Source: Struthio camelus
Lineage: Eukaryota > Chordata > Aves > Struthioniformes > Struthionidae
Direction of reading: 5' to 3'
DNA length: 64,000 nt
Assembly (NCBI RefSeq): GCF_040807025.1
Contig: NC_090942.1
Span: forward strand, 81,201,987-81,265,986
Part shown: positions 26,736 to 39,101 of the stretch, piece after piece
Layout: every line of letters begins with the position of its first letter
Position numbering within the stretch: the first letter of the stretch is position 1
Translations under genes and position numbers: made by a program
The notes under the pieces: model-generated
Seen by the model: only the letters and a program-made list of their open reading frames with translations
What the model was told of the DNA's origin: nothing
Database searches by the model: none

Positions 26736-28831
26736 AATTTCTGGCAGTCTAGGAACCTTGGTTGGCTTATTGTGGGATCAGGCAGGCACCAGGGCTAGTG
26801 GGGAGAGACGTCTTCTGAGATGTGGAGTGAGGTCACATCAGGGCCAGCTGAGATTGGCTTTAATGGTTGTGGAGCAGCGACCTTATGCGATTGGATAATG
26901 TTTAAGTACACAGACTTATGACTGTTACTAAGTTCTTCTCCAAAAATCTATTAAAAAGATTTCCGTCTTGAAACATCTGGCACCGGGCTGGTTCAAGCTA
27001 ACTTTCCCGGCAAGGTACTTCAGAACTAATGAGACACTTATCTTGATGGTTTTAAGGCAAGCATGTTACTAAATTAGGTTTTGGACTCAATGTGGGGAAG
27101 ATAATGAGCAAAGAATAGCTTGGCTTGAGTAGTTTGGCTTTCCGTTGAAATGTTAGCCCCTGCGAGGTTGACCTCTCCACTTCAGGAGAGGAGGGCAGGA
27201 GGGCGGCCCTAAAGCAGCCGCGTGTCAGGTTGCAACGCCGGGAGTGGAAGTTCTGTTGTCTTGGTTTGACTTGTTGGCTTGTACCTCCGTGGCTTTGTGT
27301 GCAAATGTTTGATATGCTACTCTCTGACTCACTGCTCGGTTTAGTTATTTTCCAAAAGCGAGGGTGAACTGAACAGGTTGAGCTAATGGTTTGGGGTTTT
27401 ATTCCTAAAAGCAGCAGAATTAATTTATTTTTTGGAAAGCTATCTTGAGAAGGACCTGTGATTAAAGAAACAAAAGTTGCTGACTGTTCATAAACTGTTT
27501 GTTTAGAAACTGTTTTGATGCTATTTATTTTGATGCTTTTGATTTGTTCCCCTTCATCATCTTAACTTGAAAATAAAAGACATGAAAACAAGATCTATAC
27601 TACTTCTTCCTTTCTCCTAATTTTTGACTTTAAAGTGTTTTAGAGGGCAGATTATAGACTACATTATGCTAGATTGCCTCTGTATTCTCCAGCTGACTAG
27701 GGTTCTTTTTCTAGCTTATCAAACTAAGGTACAGTGAAATCAAGATAAGACTGTATTATTATATTGTTCAGGCCCTGAATATCAGAAAGTAAATCGAAAT
27801 AAACTTTACCACATGGTGGAAAAAATGCAGAAATCTCTCCCTCCTGTCTGTCATTTCCCTAACTTCTAGCGCGTACTACCGTGTTTTAAATGAGATTTGC
27901 ATTGTGGTGGGTTCCCGTCTTTCCGACTGAAGTCTACGTCAGCCCGTGTGTGTCTAGTACCCAAGTAAGTGTGACTTCTTGTTAAGTGTCGTTCCCCCCG
28001 CCCACCAAACTTCCTCTGAGTTATTTTCTTTGTGAAATGCAACCACAAATGTGCCCTTGCATGCAATAGAAGAGATTTGGGTTGGGCTTGGATTTAAAAT
28101 GAAAAAACTTTACTTTTTTTTTTCTTATGTGAAATCTCAGAAGTAATGGGATTGTTCAGGCATGAGATGTTATCTGCTGTTCTGGCCCCTCAACCATAAT
28201 AAATTATGTATGTCATGGTATACTTACAGTTCTCATCATATAAGAATAATTGGGTTGTTTCTTAGAGTTAAAAGGCAAGTTGTTTAAATATTTTTACTCA
28301 TTTTATACTAAATATTAGTGAAGCCAAGGCTTGAATGGAATTAAAAAAAGGTTTTTAGCCCAATATTTACCAGCACCCAAAGGGGTATTTTCAGCCTCTC
28401 TACTCAGCCTTGTATGTCAGGTTATAAACCACGTACTTCCTTGGTACTTGTGGATAGTTTGTTATAATAAGAATGATTTTACTTTTCTCACATAGCTGGT
28501 AAAAAGTATTTGGACTTCAGTGTAATAGTCTACATTATGTGAGCGGATGTGAAATGTTTAGATAACTCCTTTTAGAACTTGTAATGGAATAGACAAATTT
28601 CTCCCAAGTGTTTATCAAATTGGCATTTTCTGTGAGCATACTCAGTGTGTATATTCATTCTTCAGTGTACTTTGACTGTTTTCATTCGAGAAATAATATT
28701 TACTTTTTATGCCTCCCTCTCCCTTTAGCTTTCTTCATCCTTCTCATTTAATATGACAGTTTCTGGAGAATATCTAATATGAGCGACTCACCAGTCAAGC
28801 TGGTATTTCTGAGGAGAGGAAGAGATAGCTT

Positions 28832-28865
28832 AGTGTTTTTAGCCACTAGTTGGCTAAAAACCACT
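28832..28865. repeat. Strong small inverted repeat
   Basis: An 11-bp perfect stem (GTTTTTAGCCA / TGGCTAAAAAC) encloses a 5-base loop. Allowing one bulged base, it extends to about 14 bp. No terminal-repeat transposon is evident around it. Confidence 0.8.
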
Positions 28866-30019
28866 CGTTTCTAGCTAGTTGCACTGTGCCATCCTGTGTT
28901 AAAACAAGTATAAGAAAGAAAAGGGGGGATGGGATGGGATACAATGGAAAAAGGGGCTGAATTCCCTTGTTAGCACAAGGGCAAATCTGTGCCAAAGCCC
29001 TAACTGCAATATGTCTTGACATACTGAGATGCTTATTCTAGGAGTACACTTCCACATCCTATGTGTAATGGTAGAATAAGGTAACATCTCCAGTCACTGC
29101 TCTATTGTCTGTTTTGAACTGTGTCAGTGTAGTTTTCAGGGAGGGGCATGAGTCCTGCTGATCAGAACTGAAGTGGTATTTCATTAAATGGTGGTATTTT
29201 GCTGAGAGCCATTGCTATCCCACTTTACATTCTCAGCTGTGGGACATTTTCTCCTGAAATTAAGCCAGAATGTGCTCATTTGCACAGAGCTATGCACAAA
29301 TATCTTTTGCTCCCATGAGTCTCAGTTATCAGAAAGTCTGGAATTCCCTGTACCTAATTTATGTTTTTTTAACATACTAAAATAGCTCCAGCAAATAAGT
29401 TAGTCACAAAACATAGGGTTAAGAATTTTGTTAAGTTTGAAAGAAAATGGTTTAATTCTTTCAAAGGAAATGTAAGAAATGATTTTAAAATAGTGCCTTA
29501 TCTCATGTTTATGCTCCAGTTCTTGTTTATTTTTTCCTTACAAAAGAATAAACATTCTCCGAATCTGTATAATGATCAGAGCTGAAAGACTCCCACATTC
29601 CTGTGTCATCTTCCTTTCTGTCTGCTTATTCTTTATATTAGCATTTTGCATCTTGCCTACTTGAAGAGTCTTATCCTGAAAACAGTACATTTTACCAGTT
29701 TAGCTAATGGCAGAAGAATAGCTACTCCCCTGGTGGAGCTTCGCTGTAGATTCACGAACACTTAAAGCATGGGTTGCTGCTGGAAAACCTAAGCCCTGTT
29801 CTCCTGGGCTGCTCTCCCTGGTGATGGCCCAAGTATCGCTATTGTAAAGGAGATCAAGGAGCAGAAACGCACTGTTTTGAGAGTGCTAGTATACACTTAC
29901 CTAAAGTCTGTATATACAGTTTCACGTATACTTGGGTCAAAACAGAGCACTTCATATCAGGTTAGGTTCAGGTTTATTAGTTTGTTTTTTGAGTCTTTGA
30001 AACAAGGCCTGGAGTTTCT

Positions 30020-30041
30020 AAAAAAAAAAAAAAAAAAAAAA
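30020..30041 (+). repeat. Poly-A tract (A22)
   Basis: Twenty-two A followed by TTTAAC. It could be an old retroposon tail; no body is recognisable upstream. Confidence 0.9.
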
Positions 30042-33000
30042 TTTAACTTTTTAATAAATGGCCTTTTTTGGTAATGATTAGCATTAAGTAGTAGTGGGAG
30101 GTCAGGACTCTTGCACATTATAGAGCAGAAAGACAGGTGACAATCTCAACGTTTTCCCTGCCTTATTCTTTAGTGATATGCCCCCATGATGCCTATGAAG
30201 CAAAAGACAATCGCTGTTAAGAAGGCCTTAATGTTCAAAATTGCCTCAAGTCAGATATTAGTAGCTCTTGATTGACAATTGAGATAGGAAGGTCTCATTA
30301 GTATTCTTGTCCTTGCAAGTATGGTAAAATACTGTCTTCAGTGGAGAAACTTTGGATGAATCCATCAAAGGTTGCAAGGTTTTAAAGATGCTTGTTGTCT
30401 GAACGTAGCGGTTAATGAATTGTAAAATTAACAAAAGTTTGGTTCAAGGGAATGCTTAAATTCCCCTTCTCATGTGAAGTGGGGTAGATGGGGGTGACCT
30501 CTTCTGTCCAAAAAGGCGTACTATCCAAAACTAAAAAGGGAAGAAAGCATGGTTAGATTGATTCTGTGCTCTTACTAGGTAGAAGAGTTGCTTTTGTCCC
30601 AGAGAGCTCTGTTCTGAGGTGTCATGGAGGGATTTGGCATGACATTAAATATACTTGCCCTGAAGCATGTTCTTGCTATGTAGTTAATTATAGACTCAAG
30701 GTAATGCTGTAGGTAGCAGCTTCATAAAACACAAATGGAGGGGTTTGTGCTTGACTGCCCCCCATTTTGGAGTAATAACCAGAGACTTGCATTAGAAAAC
30801 TGTTTAAAGTGTGTTGAGAAACACATTCCTCAAGTGAAAACACTGATAGACCTTTGACAGGTCTCTGCTTTCTAAGGTGGTGGTGTTTTTTTTTCTTTCA
30901 GATGTTGGCATCTTAGATATGTTTTTTCTGAAATGTTTGTAGTAGGTTGGATTGCATTATGGGATGCTGATCTAGAAGCAGATCATGTTGCATGCAATAG
31001 AGCAGTCAGAACAAGGCTCTTTACCTTTATCTAATCTACTTCTGGCTTTGTTTAGATATTAGAAATAAACCTTGTTCTTAGACAAGTACTTTGCCTGTAG
31101 AAGGAGATTTTAAGAAATACTTGCCTGTACAAGCTTACTTCACAAGTAAATGCTGGTATTTTCAAGAGAAATCAGTAATATTGGGTTTCTGAATTCCCAA
31201 TTTTAATGATGTCTTTAAATGATCCTAAGTCAAAGGCTTCTCTCTGCAAGTTTCAACCCTTTGTGGTATCCTAGGAATGAAAGCACCTCTCAGGCTGCAG
31301 TTGGATGTGTGCCATAGGAGCAGAGGTGAAGCTTTAAGGGATTTATGCTGATAGCTGCTGCCGATCCCCATGGCAGCATTGTCCTATCCCATGAGGCAGG
31401 TTAGGCCAACCTTGCCTCTCAGTGCAGTTAGAGAGCAGGCTCTGTGCCATCTGTTTGTCCTTCCTTCCCTCTGTCTATTGATTCTGCTACTGACCCAGTG
31501 ATGACTCTTGGTAGACCTGCAGTGAGATGGTTCAACTTGCTACCACAGCAGAAAACTAAAGCAGTGGAAAAGTAGATTGGTTTTCTCCTGGGCTAGGAAG
31601 TGGGACTGGATCGTGGAAGGGTCTAAGTGAGCAGTGATGGGAGTGGGACCACCTAGGCAGGAGGTCAGAGGAGGTGAGGGGAAAGAGGCACCTTTTAGTG
31701 TCTGGACTGTTGGACTGGCTCACTGGCAGCTTTTAGTGGCGTGTAAAGACAAACTAGATGACTCTGCATTGAAGCACATAAAGGGAACTCCTATAAGCTA
31801 CTTTGCTGCATCTGCTTCTGGGAATAGTAAAGGCAGGAAAAGATGATTATGGGAATATCTTAAACCACTGCAACCTTTTCTTCAGTGAGCATCTGTCTCT
31901 TTTCAGTGAGCATTTACCTTAAATTTGCTCAAAAAGCTGACTTTTTGTTGTCTGCTGCTTCAGATACCAATAAGTAGTGGTTGTGTAGTTGTTTTCTGGT
32001 ATTTATGAAAGGAATCTATTTCTGCAAAGTGGATACAGCCTGTCTGTTACCTGTGAGGCAGTCCAGCGCATTGTTGAATTGCTAATTAATTCCCGCGTGG
32101 GGAGGATGCCTGGAATACAGCTCACAGGATGTTCTAGATTGAGCCCTCCATTAAGAGATGATGGGACTGTTGTTGGTTTTGCTTTTTGGCTACATCTAGT
32201 AAACTCTCACTTCATGTAGGATTTGGAAAAGTAAAATAAGGAAATAAGTTGCTTTTTTCATTTTCTTAAATGAGCATTTGGTTCCCACCAGAATGACATT
32301 TGTTGCACTGAAATTTTATAACCCTGTTGTATTAAAGTGAGGCAATCATTGAAGAACGGCAGATTTAAGCTGAAAGCTTGTGGAAAGCAGAAACTGTGTG
32401 CTAGCACAGTGTTTGGCTTGGGTTGTACCTGTGGGATCAGTGCCATGGAGAATATTGTCCACTTATTTGCAGGCTGTTTTTTGGGTTTGTGGTACATCTG
32501 ACTGTGCTGATGAATGGGAGACCATCAGAATGATGATGTACCCCACCGGAAAACTGATTTTGAATGCAGAGACTGGAGTCCCCTTGGTGTCCTCTCCAAG
32601 GGTGAGTGAGACGGCCTGGCTCCTCGGGGTAAGGCTGTGTGGTGCAGCTCGAGCTGATGTAATGGCTCACTGCTGTACAAAGGAGGCGAATACGCCCCCT
32701 CACATTCCTCCTCCAAATGCATTCCCCCTGCTTTATCCTCTCTGAGTTTGCCAGCGATCGGCCCCTACAAAAAGCTGATTTGTCTTGCTAACCTGGCAGA
32801 GAACCATTTTTTGTGCCAGGTTAATTTTCCGTAGTTACCAAGCTGGTTTGGCTTATTGCTCTGTCAGAGAAGTGCTGGGGCTGGTCCAAGAGAAGGGTAG
32901 GGACAGTGCTGAACCCTTACAACTGACCCAATGCAACTTCACCCCGAGGCTTCATTTCCATGGCACTTCAGCCAGCATTGCTGCTTGCCTACCCGATCTC

Positions 33001-34174
33001 CTCTCTCTTTTCCTTTGCGCTGACTCCAGCGCTTGTTGGATACTGTGCTGAAACATGACAGCGTTTAGGCCACCAGGAACCCCCTGTTTCCATGTGTGAC
33101 CAAAGAGCTGACCTGTTTGACTGTTGGTGAAATTTGGGTTGAGTTTCTCAAGGGTGTTTAACTCCTCACCAGCACTGGTCCGGTAGGTGCAATACTGGCA
33201 AGTGGCACGCACATCTTCCAGTGGATCCTGCTCCAAACTCCCGGTTGCATCCATCCCTTATGATGAAATCATGCCCTCCAGGTCTGATTGTGGCATTTAC
33301 CAGGTGAAGTTGGTCTAATTTTCAGATAGTACTTCTGCCATTTATATGGGCAATCAACACGTACATTGATTGTTTCAACTGACCTGTTTGACTTTTCTTT
33401 TCCAGCAAAGTACAGTAAGAAATTTGGACCCAACAATAGGTCTCTAGTGGAATAAAATTATATATTTTTTGGCCACAGCTGCAACTGCTCTGGATATCAG
33501 ACTTATATTTTTTCGTGTATGTGTCATTGAGTAGCCTGTTCATTCTTGGCTCCTCCTCTTGAGCGGTTGCACAACTTGACATTAAAATCAATAATTCCTC
33601 ACTGATAATAGCTCTCAGGCTATGACATCAGCATTTTCGGGAAAAATAAATTCACAGTGCTGATAGCAGACTATGTGATTTCATTCTGGAAACTGGCCAG
33701 TACAGTGTGGCTTACTGGTGTATGAGATGCAAGGCGGGAGATAATACAACACGATTGTGCATATGTGCCTGATCCATTCGGTCTGTTTTCTAGGGACTGC
33801 TGCATTATGAGAACATGTCCTTAATTCAGGTGTATTCTCATAAAAACAGAGCATCTCCTTGCTATTATTCATTGTTGGAATATTTTGTTTTCTGATGCAG
33901 CTTTTCTGGTTTCTGCCTCTGTGCTTTCTTTGGCTGGCAGAGTGAATTAATCACTTCTGGAAGTGTTGCTGTAGGGATTAGCCTGGCATAGACGTGCTGC
34001 TTCTTACCTTTCTGCAGTTTCTGATGGTCTGATGTATGGGTTTTGAGATCTGAAGCAGATATGTTCAAAAGGGTCATCAGGAGCATTCTTCATCCGCACA
34101 TGAGCGGAGCGGGCTCAGGGGTCGAGTGAGGGAGACCACTGGGGGCTGCTCCCGAAGTTGGGAATTGCAATTAA

Positions 34175-34270
34175 ATTCTGGAACAGGCGACCACAGGATA
34201 CTGACAAGGCCAAGAATATAGCAAGGTTCAACAAGGAGCTGGATGTTTGTATAGGGGTTAGAAATAGAGG
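34175..34270 (+). mobile_element. Ancient CR1/L3-like LINE 3' fragment
   Basis: TTCTGGAACAGGCGACCACAGGAT, then AAGGCCAAGAATATAGCAAGG, then TTCAACAAGGAGCTGGATGT follow the order of the 3' region of old amniote CR1/L3 elements ('tggaayagnctnccacaggat...gaggccaagagtntagcaggnttcaanaaggaactggat'). It is diverged and lacks both the body and the 3' terminal repeat. The orientation is plus, and the assignment is from memory of the consensus. Confidence 0.5.
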
Positions 34271-37200
34271 GAGTGGTCAAAATAAATGATTACCAAATGT
34301 TTTGGGAGAGAGTATAAAGCCCTATGTTTTTAAGTGTATGCTAATTTTCAGGTACGGGTTAGGTTACACTGTTTGGGCTGATTCTAGGGTTCCTAACATT
34401 GCAGGGAGGATGCAGGATTAATCAGGTCTCTAGTTAGTGATCCACGTTGGGTGGTTCTGTGTTCATGCTACTATCTGTAATCTGTCTGCAGGCTTTTGGG
34501 TACTGGAAGCATCGCATCTGTAGGCTTGGCTTGCAATGTGGTGTCCTCTTGATTTGAAATGCTTTGGGGCAGACTGCCTTGTCGTAGGGAAGATGCTTAT
34601 AGTTTGCACTGTCAGTAGTGGTGCCATTCCCATGTAGGCGCCCCAAGTACCTTTGTGAGGAGTAATGTATGTTAAGGATATATTTTGTACTGTGCATTGC
34701 AGTGTCAGGGAGGGTCAAATCAAACTAGTGAAGCAGAATCATTTTTGGCTAATAAAGCTATAAAGTGCATCACTGAGCTGGGGCTGTGCTGCTCCTTAGA
34801 CTGAAGCCTGTGTATTTTTGCATGACATTATATTGGGCTATGTAGCTGTGCCCAGCTCATTCAAAGTTGACCAGCAGCTCTTCACAAAGCTCTTTATTTT
34901 TAAATACAATGCGTATGTGAGACAAATGTATGCAGCACAAGCAATGAAGTGATCCTCAGGGAATGGTGTAAGCGCAGCAGGTTTCATCTCTAACCTTCCA
35001 GCTGGCTTGCCAAATTCAGTTTGAGCTTAAAGTTGGTTGAAGGTAGAATTGCTGCAGTCTTGTTTTCCCTCCTCCCTTGTGTTATCCCTGCTTCTCAGGC
35101 AGCCAGGCAGCAGGGAGCTGAGCCAGCTCAAAACTTAACCCTACCCCTCCCATCCCTCTTTAAAAAACAAGATTAGTTTTCCCCATCTCAGTTCCCTGAA
35201 CTGGCTTTCCACTTAGCCATAAGAGTGCCAGGGATGATGCAAAGGAGAGGTCAGTGTACATGACCAGATGTATATAGGGGGAGTAGGACAGCACATTTGA
35301 CTTAAATTGGTTTAACCTGTATACTGGAATGCTACATTCTTTCCTGTAGTCCTAAAAGCAGATACAAAGCAAAAAAAAGTTTCCTTTAAAAAAAAAACAA
35401 AAAGAGTGAAGAAACTTTCAATTTGGAGCTCAGGCTTTTATTTATTTTTTTAGTTTTTTTTTAGCATGGCCTCAGCTAGAGGCCAGTCGAATGCTGCCAA
35501 TTTTAAGATAGAAGACTACTGGTAAAAATGCTGCCTGAACTTTAAAGCTATCCTATGGGTTAATTCCAATGCTTCTGGATAAAATTGAAAAGGAGAATGT
35601 TTTCATCCTCTTCCTGTGTTTGCTGGAAAAGACTGTGGCAAACAAGGGCTGTGATGCTATCAAGGAACACTCGTTAATGTTCTCTTTCTCTAGCAGCAGC
35701 ATAATTTCTTGACATTGATATGGTAAGATTTTACATTACGCTTCTACCAATTTTTAAGAATTTTGTTTAGGAACAACAATAGGATAGAAAGAAACTTTCC
35801 AGATTGCAGCATTTGCAGCACCATAGATGAATGAAATCTTGGTGACTGAAGTCGGCCTGCGTCTGCAGGGGAAGTCACCGTTGTTTTTTATCATTTGTAT
35901 TTGGATGACCTGAGGGAAAGGCAATGTTATCTTTAGTGAAGCGTGTTTAGTGCTAGGTAACTTAAAGTTTGTTTATATTGTAATTTTGTGTCTCAGCTGT
36001 AGTTGAGAAGTGGTTAGTTTCTCCAGAGCCAAGGATTTTCTGCATTGTGGTTGAACCCCTGGTAGTGGTCAAGTGAAGCTTAAGGTCTGGGATGCAAACC
36101 TCTTGCTGTCTTGCATGTTATCTGCTGAGCAGCAGAGATGATCCCTCTCTCTGAATGGACTCTTGCTGTGAAACCTGAAGGAGGCACCTGGCTGTAGACC
36201 TTCGCGAATCAACCCCCATTCCATGTGATTCAACAGGACAGCTTGTTTTAAGTATGCAGTTATAACTGAGCAAACTGTTTTGGAGAGATGAGGCAGCTAT
36301 TTCAAAACATACAAAGGCTACCTCTGTTTAAATTGTTCTGAGCCATCAGGCTCCTCTGGTCTCAAAACCAGTGGAGTTTGCAAAACATGTTTTTATTGTA
36401 TTGGCCTGGTGAAAAACGAGCCTTCTTAAAGACTGAAGGTGGGCAAGATAAGTTGTTACGAAGTGTGGAGTGCTCTAAGTGGGTAGAGGTTGGGACAAAT
36501 AAGGCAAAAAGTGTAGGTTTTTGTCTGAGAGTTTGGGATATTCCTGGTAAGAAGAACCAGAGAGGGACATCAAGTGCTTAATTAGAGGGGGAGGGAAGGA
36601 AGTGGGGAGGGTGCTCCTCTGAAATGCAAGCTCGGCATGACTATTGAGAAAGTGGGAGACGTGTTGCACTAGTGGGAACTGTTGGTAGATAGCTACTATG
36701 TGACAGTGGGAGCATTATACGTGTGTGCTGCAATTCTAGGCTAGTCACGTTTGGTTTTTAAGACCTCGTGGGTATGGTAGGGATTCTAAGTTAGAACACC
36801 TTTGTGTACCTCAGTCTTCTCTAGGAAAAAACCTTGGCATGAATTGGAGTGTTCTGGGTGAATGACAATTGTCTTCATCAACCCCAAGCATTGAAGAGTT
36901 ATGTTCTAACCACAAAAATTACCACTTAGGAATTTTGCTTTTAGTACTTCATTTGCCTTTTTCTAAACATGAAGAACGTGTTTTTGAGTTCTTCTGTGTA
37001 GCCAGGATGTCTAGAAGTGCAGGGGATAGTCCTATAACTTTAATGCTGTAAGAAAAAAAAAAACAAAAAACCTATTGTGAAATTTGCAGTGCAGTTGTAG
37101 GAGTAGCACTCAGTCTAAACATGTGGGGTGCATGTGTACATGCGCACACACAGCAGTTTTTACACTTTACCATTACAATAGCCTAAAACTTGTCTCTCAG

Positions 37201-37649
37201 CCACAATGGTGTTGCTCCATTTTTCAGTAACTAAGAAAGGAATTTGGCCGAGTGAATGAATTTGAAACACTCAGTTGAACTGAATGATCCAGAAGCATTC
37301 CTTCAGGTTATAAGAAACACGTGCATTTTATGTTCTCAGGCAATCATTCCCATATTCCAGAATGCAAATAGAGTACTTTTTGCTGCTTTTTCTTCTCTAA
37401 GTCAGACTAGACTCCGCTAGTTTATATTAACCAAGTGGCATAAAAGAAGTGTAGTACCAACCCTGAGGCAGGGCAGGGGGTAAGTTAAAATTTTGTCCTG
37501 GCAGTGACTCCTTGTAGCTCTCAGCAAGTTGCACTCTGTCAAGTGGGTATGGCATGAGCCTACTTCAAAAAGGTAACGTGCAGAGTAGTTCAAGTCTTAC
37601 GATGGTCTTTAGTGGTAGTAGGGATTACATAAATATTACTCGCAAGTCC

Positions 37650-38375
37650 TGACTCCTGTGGAGTCCCAGCTCTCTCAGCCTCTCGTATGGCAGATGCTCC
37701 AGTCCCTTGATCATCTTCGGCTCTTTGCTGGACTCACTCCACTATATCCATCTGTCTCGTACTGGGAAGCCCAGAACTGGACCTAGCACTCCAGATGTCT
37801 CACCAGTGCTAAGCAGACAGGAAGAATCGCTTCCCTCAACCTGCTGGCAACACTGCCTAATGCAGCCCAAGATACTGTTGATCTTCTTTGCCACAAGGGC
37901 ACATTGGCCTGTGTTCAGGTTGTCTACCAGGACCCCCAAGTCGTCCTTCTCTGCAAAGCCACTCTCCAACTGGTCAGCCCTCAATAGTGCATAGGGTTGT
38001 TCCTCCCCAGGTACGGGACAGGGCGTTTCTCTTTGTTGAACTTCATGCCGTTCCTCTCTGTCCATCTCTCCAGCTTGTCCAGGTCCCTCTGAATGGCAGC
38101 ACGACCATCTGGTGTATCAGCCACACTTCCCAGTTGTGTATTGTCTGCAAACTTTCTGAGGGTGCACTCTGTCCCATCATGCAGGGCATTAATGATGTTA
38201 AACAGTGTTGTCCCCAATATCAGTCCTTGGGGTACACCACTAGTGACTGGTCTCCAGCTGGACGCTGCTGCCGATCACAACCCTCTGAGCCTGGCAGTTC
38301 AGCCAGTTTTCAGTCCATTTCACTGACCGCTTACCGAGCCTGTACTTCATCAGTTCGTCTGTGAGGACATTATGG
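37650..38375 (-). mobile_element. CR1 LINE fragment (degraded reverse transcriptase region)
   Basis: Read on the minus strand, this is the C-terminal part of a CR1 ORF2. A 'VxSGVPQ'-like region is followed by [20 protein letters not shown], then [15 protein letters not shown], then LGRNNPMH. A downstream frame carries AEKDDLGVLVD and ALVAKKINSILGCIR. Frames shift at least once. The catalytic FADD motif is FADN here (Asp to Asn), so this copy is dead. It is truncated at its 5' side, as is usual for CR1. It also stops shortly after the 'LRELG' region (37650-37660), so the 3' UTR and 3' terminal repeat are absent. It lies antisense within BORCS5 intron 2. CR1 is the dominant LINE of birds and other sauropsids. 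Confidence 0.9.
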
Positions 38376-39090
38376 GAGTGTAAGAAGCCTTGTTCTTTCT
38401 CCTGCAGGCACTCTTGAGTGCATCTAGATCTTTTATTTAGGGGTAGTGTAAGCTTAAAATCTCATATCAGTAAATAAAAAGCCATTGAACTATTGCTAGT
38501 TCAAAAATCCAGATAAATACTGCTTGAAAGAGGAGACTTAAAGTACAGCGTAATTAAAAAGCAGGTAGAGAAGGCTGCAGAAGAATAGGGAGGGGAAAGG
38601 AGGTGCCTAAGTGCAGTTTGGGGTGGAAGGGGAGTAGCTTAAGCTTTTCCTTTGTCTGCAAGAATCCTTGGAAGTGTGGACTGATTTTTTTTTTTTGAAG
38701 GAAAACAAGTAAAAATGATAGGAGGAAAAACTTCACAATCTGGTTTTGAGATCTCAAAAAGCTGTTTGCAAACCCCCAACCTTCCCATGGCTCAGTCTCA
38801 CAAGGACAACTGGCTGAAGTCACCGTACTGAATTCCAGCCCTTCTCATCCCCTGAGGAGAAGTACTTTCCTTTGATTACTGTTGATTTATACAAACTTTC
38901 CTCTCTTGAGGAGTATGGGAAATGATCCAGTACTTAATTATTAGGCATTGTGAACCTCAAGGTTATGCGTGTTATTTACACGTTTATCTCAGCTTGTTCT
39001 GTTTAAATTGATAGTAATTGGTTTTGTTGAAAGCAAAAGCTTCTGATAAGATGCCTTGTTATCAGTGTTCCTGCTAAGCTAATTAAACCG

Positions 39091-39101
39091 CCCCCCCCCC
39101 C
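39091..39101 (+). repeat. Poly-C tract (C11)
   Basis: Eleven consecutive C, a mononucleotide run whose exact length may vary or be misread. Confidence 0.85.

Larger units (their letters stand above)
26001..37640 (+). other. BORCS5: BORCS5 intron 2, second part
   Basis: Mostly unique sequence. It holds a G14 run (26722-26735), a strong small hairpin (28832-28865), an A22 run (30020-30041) and an old CR1/L3-like tail (about 34175-34270). The longest frames (up to 121 codons, 32380-32745) match no family I recognise and have no flanking exon signals. Confidence 0.75.

Noticed and set aside
30090-30112. A further tRNA-type SINE piece (GGGAGGTCAGGACTC)
   Set aside because: Only about 15 bases match, with no supporting A or B box at the right distance.
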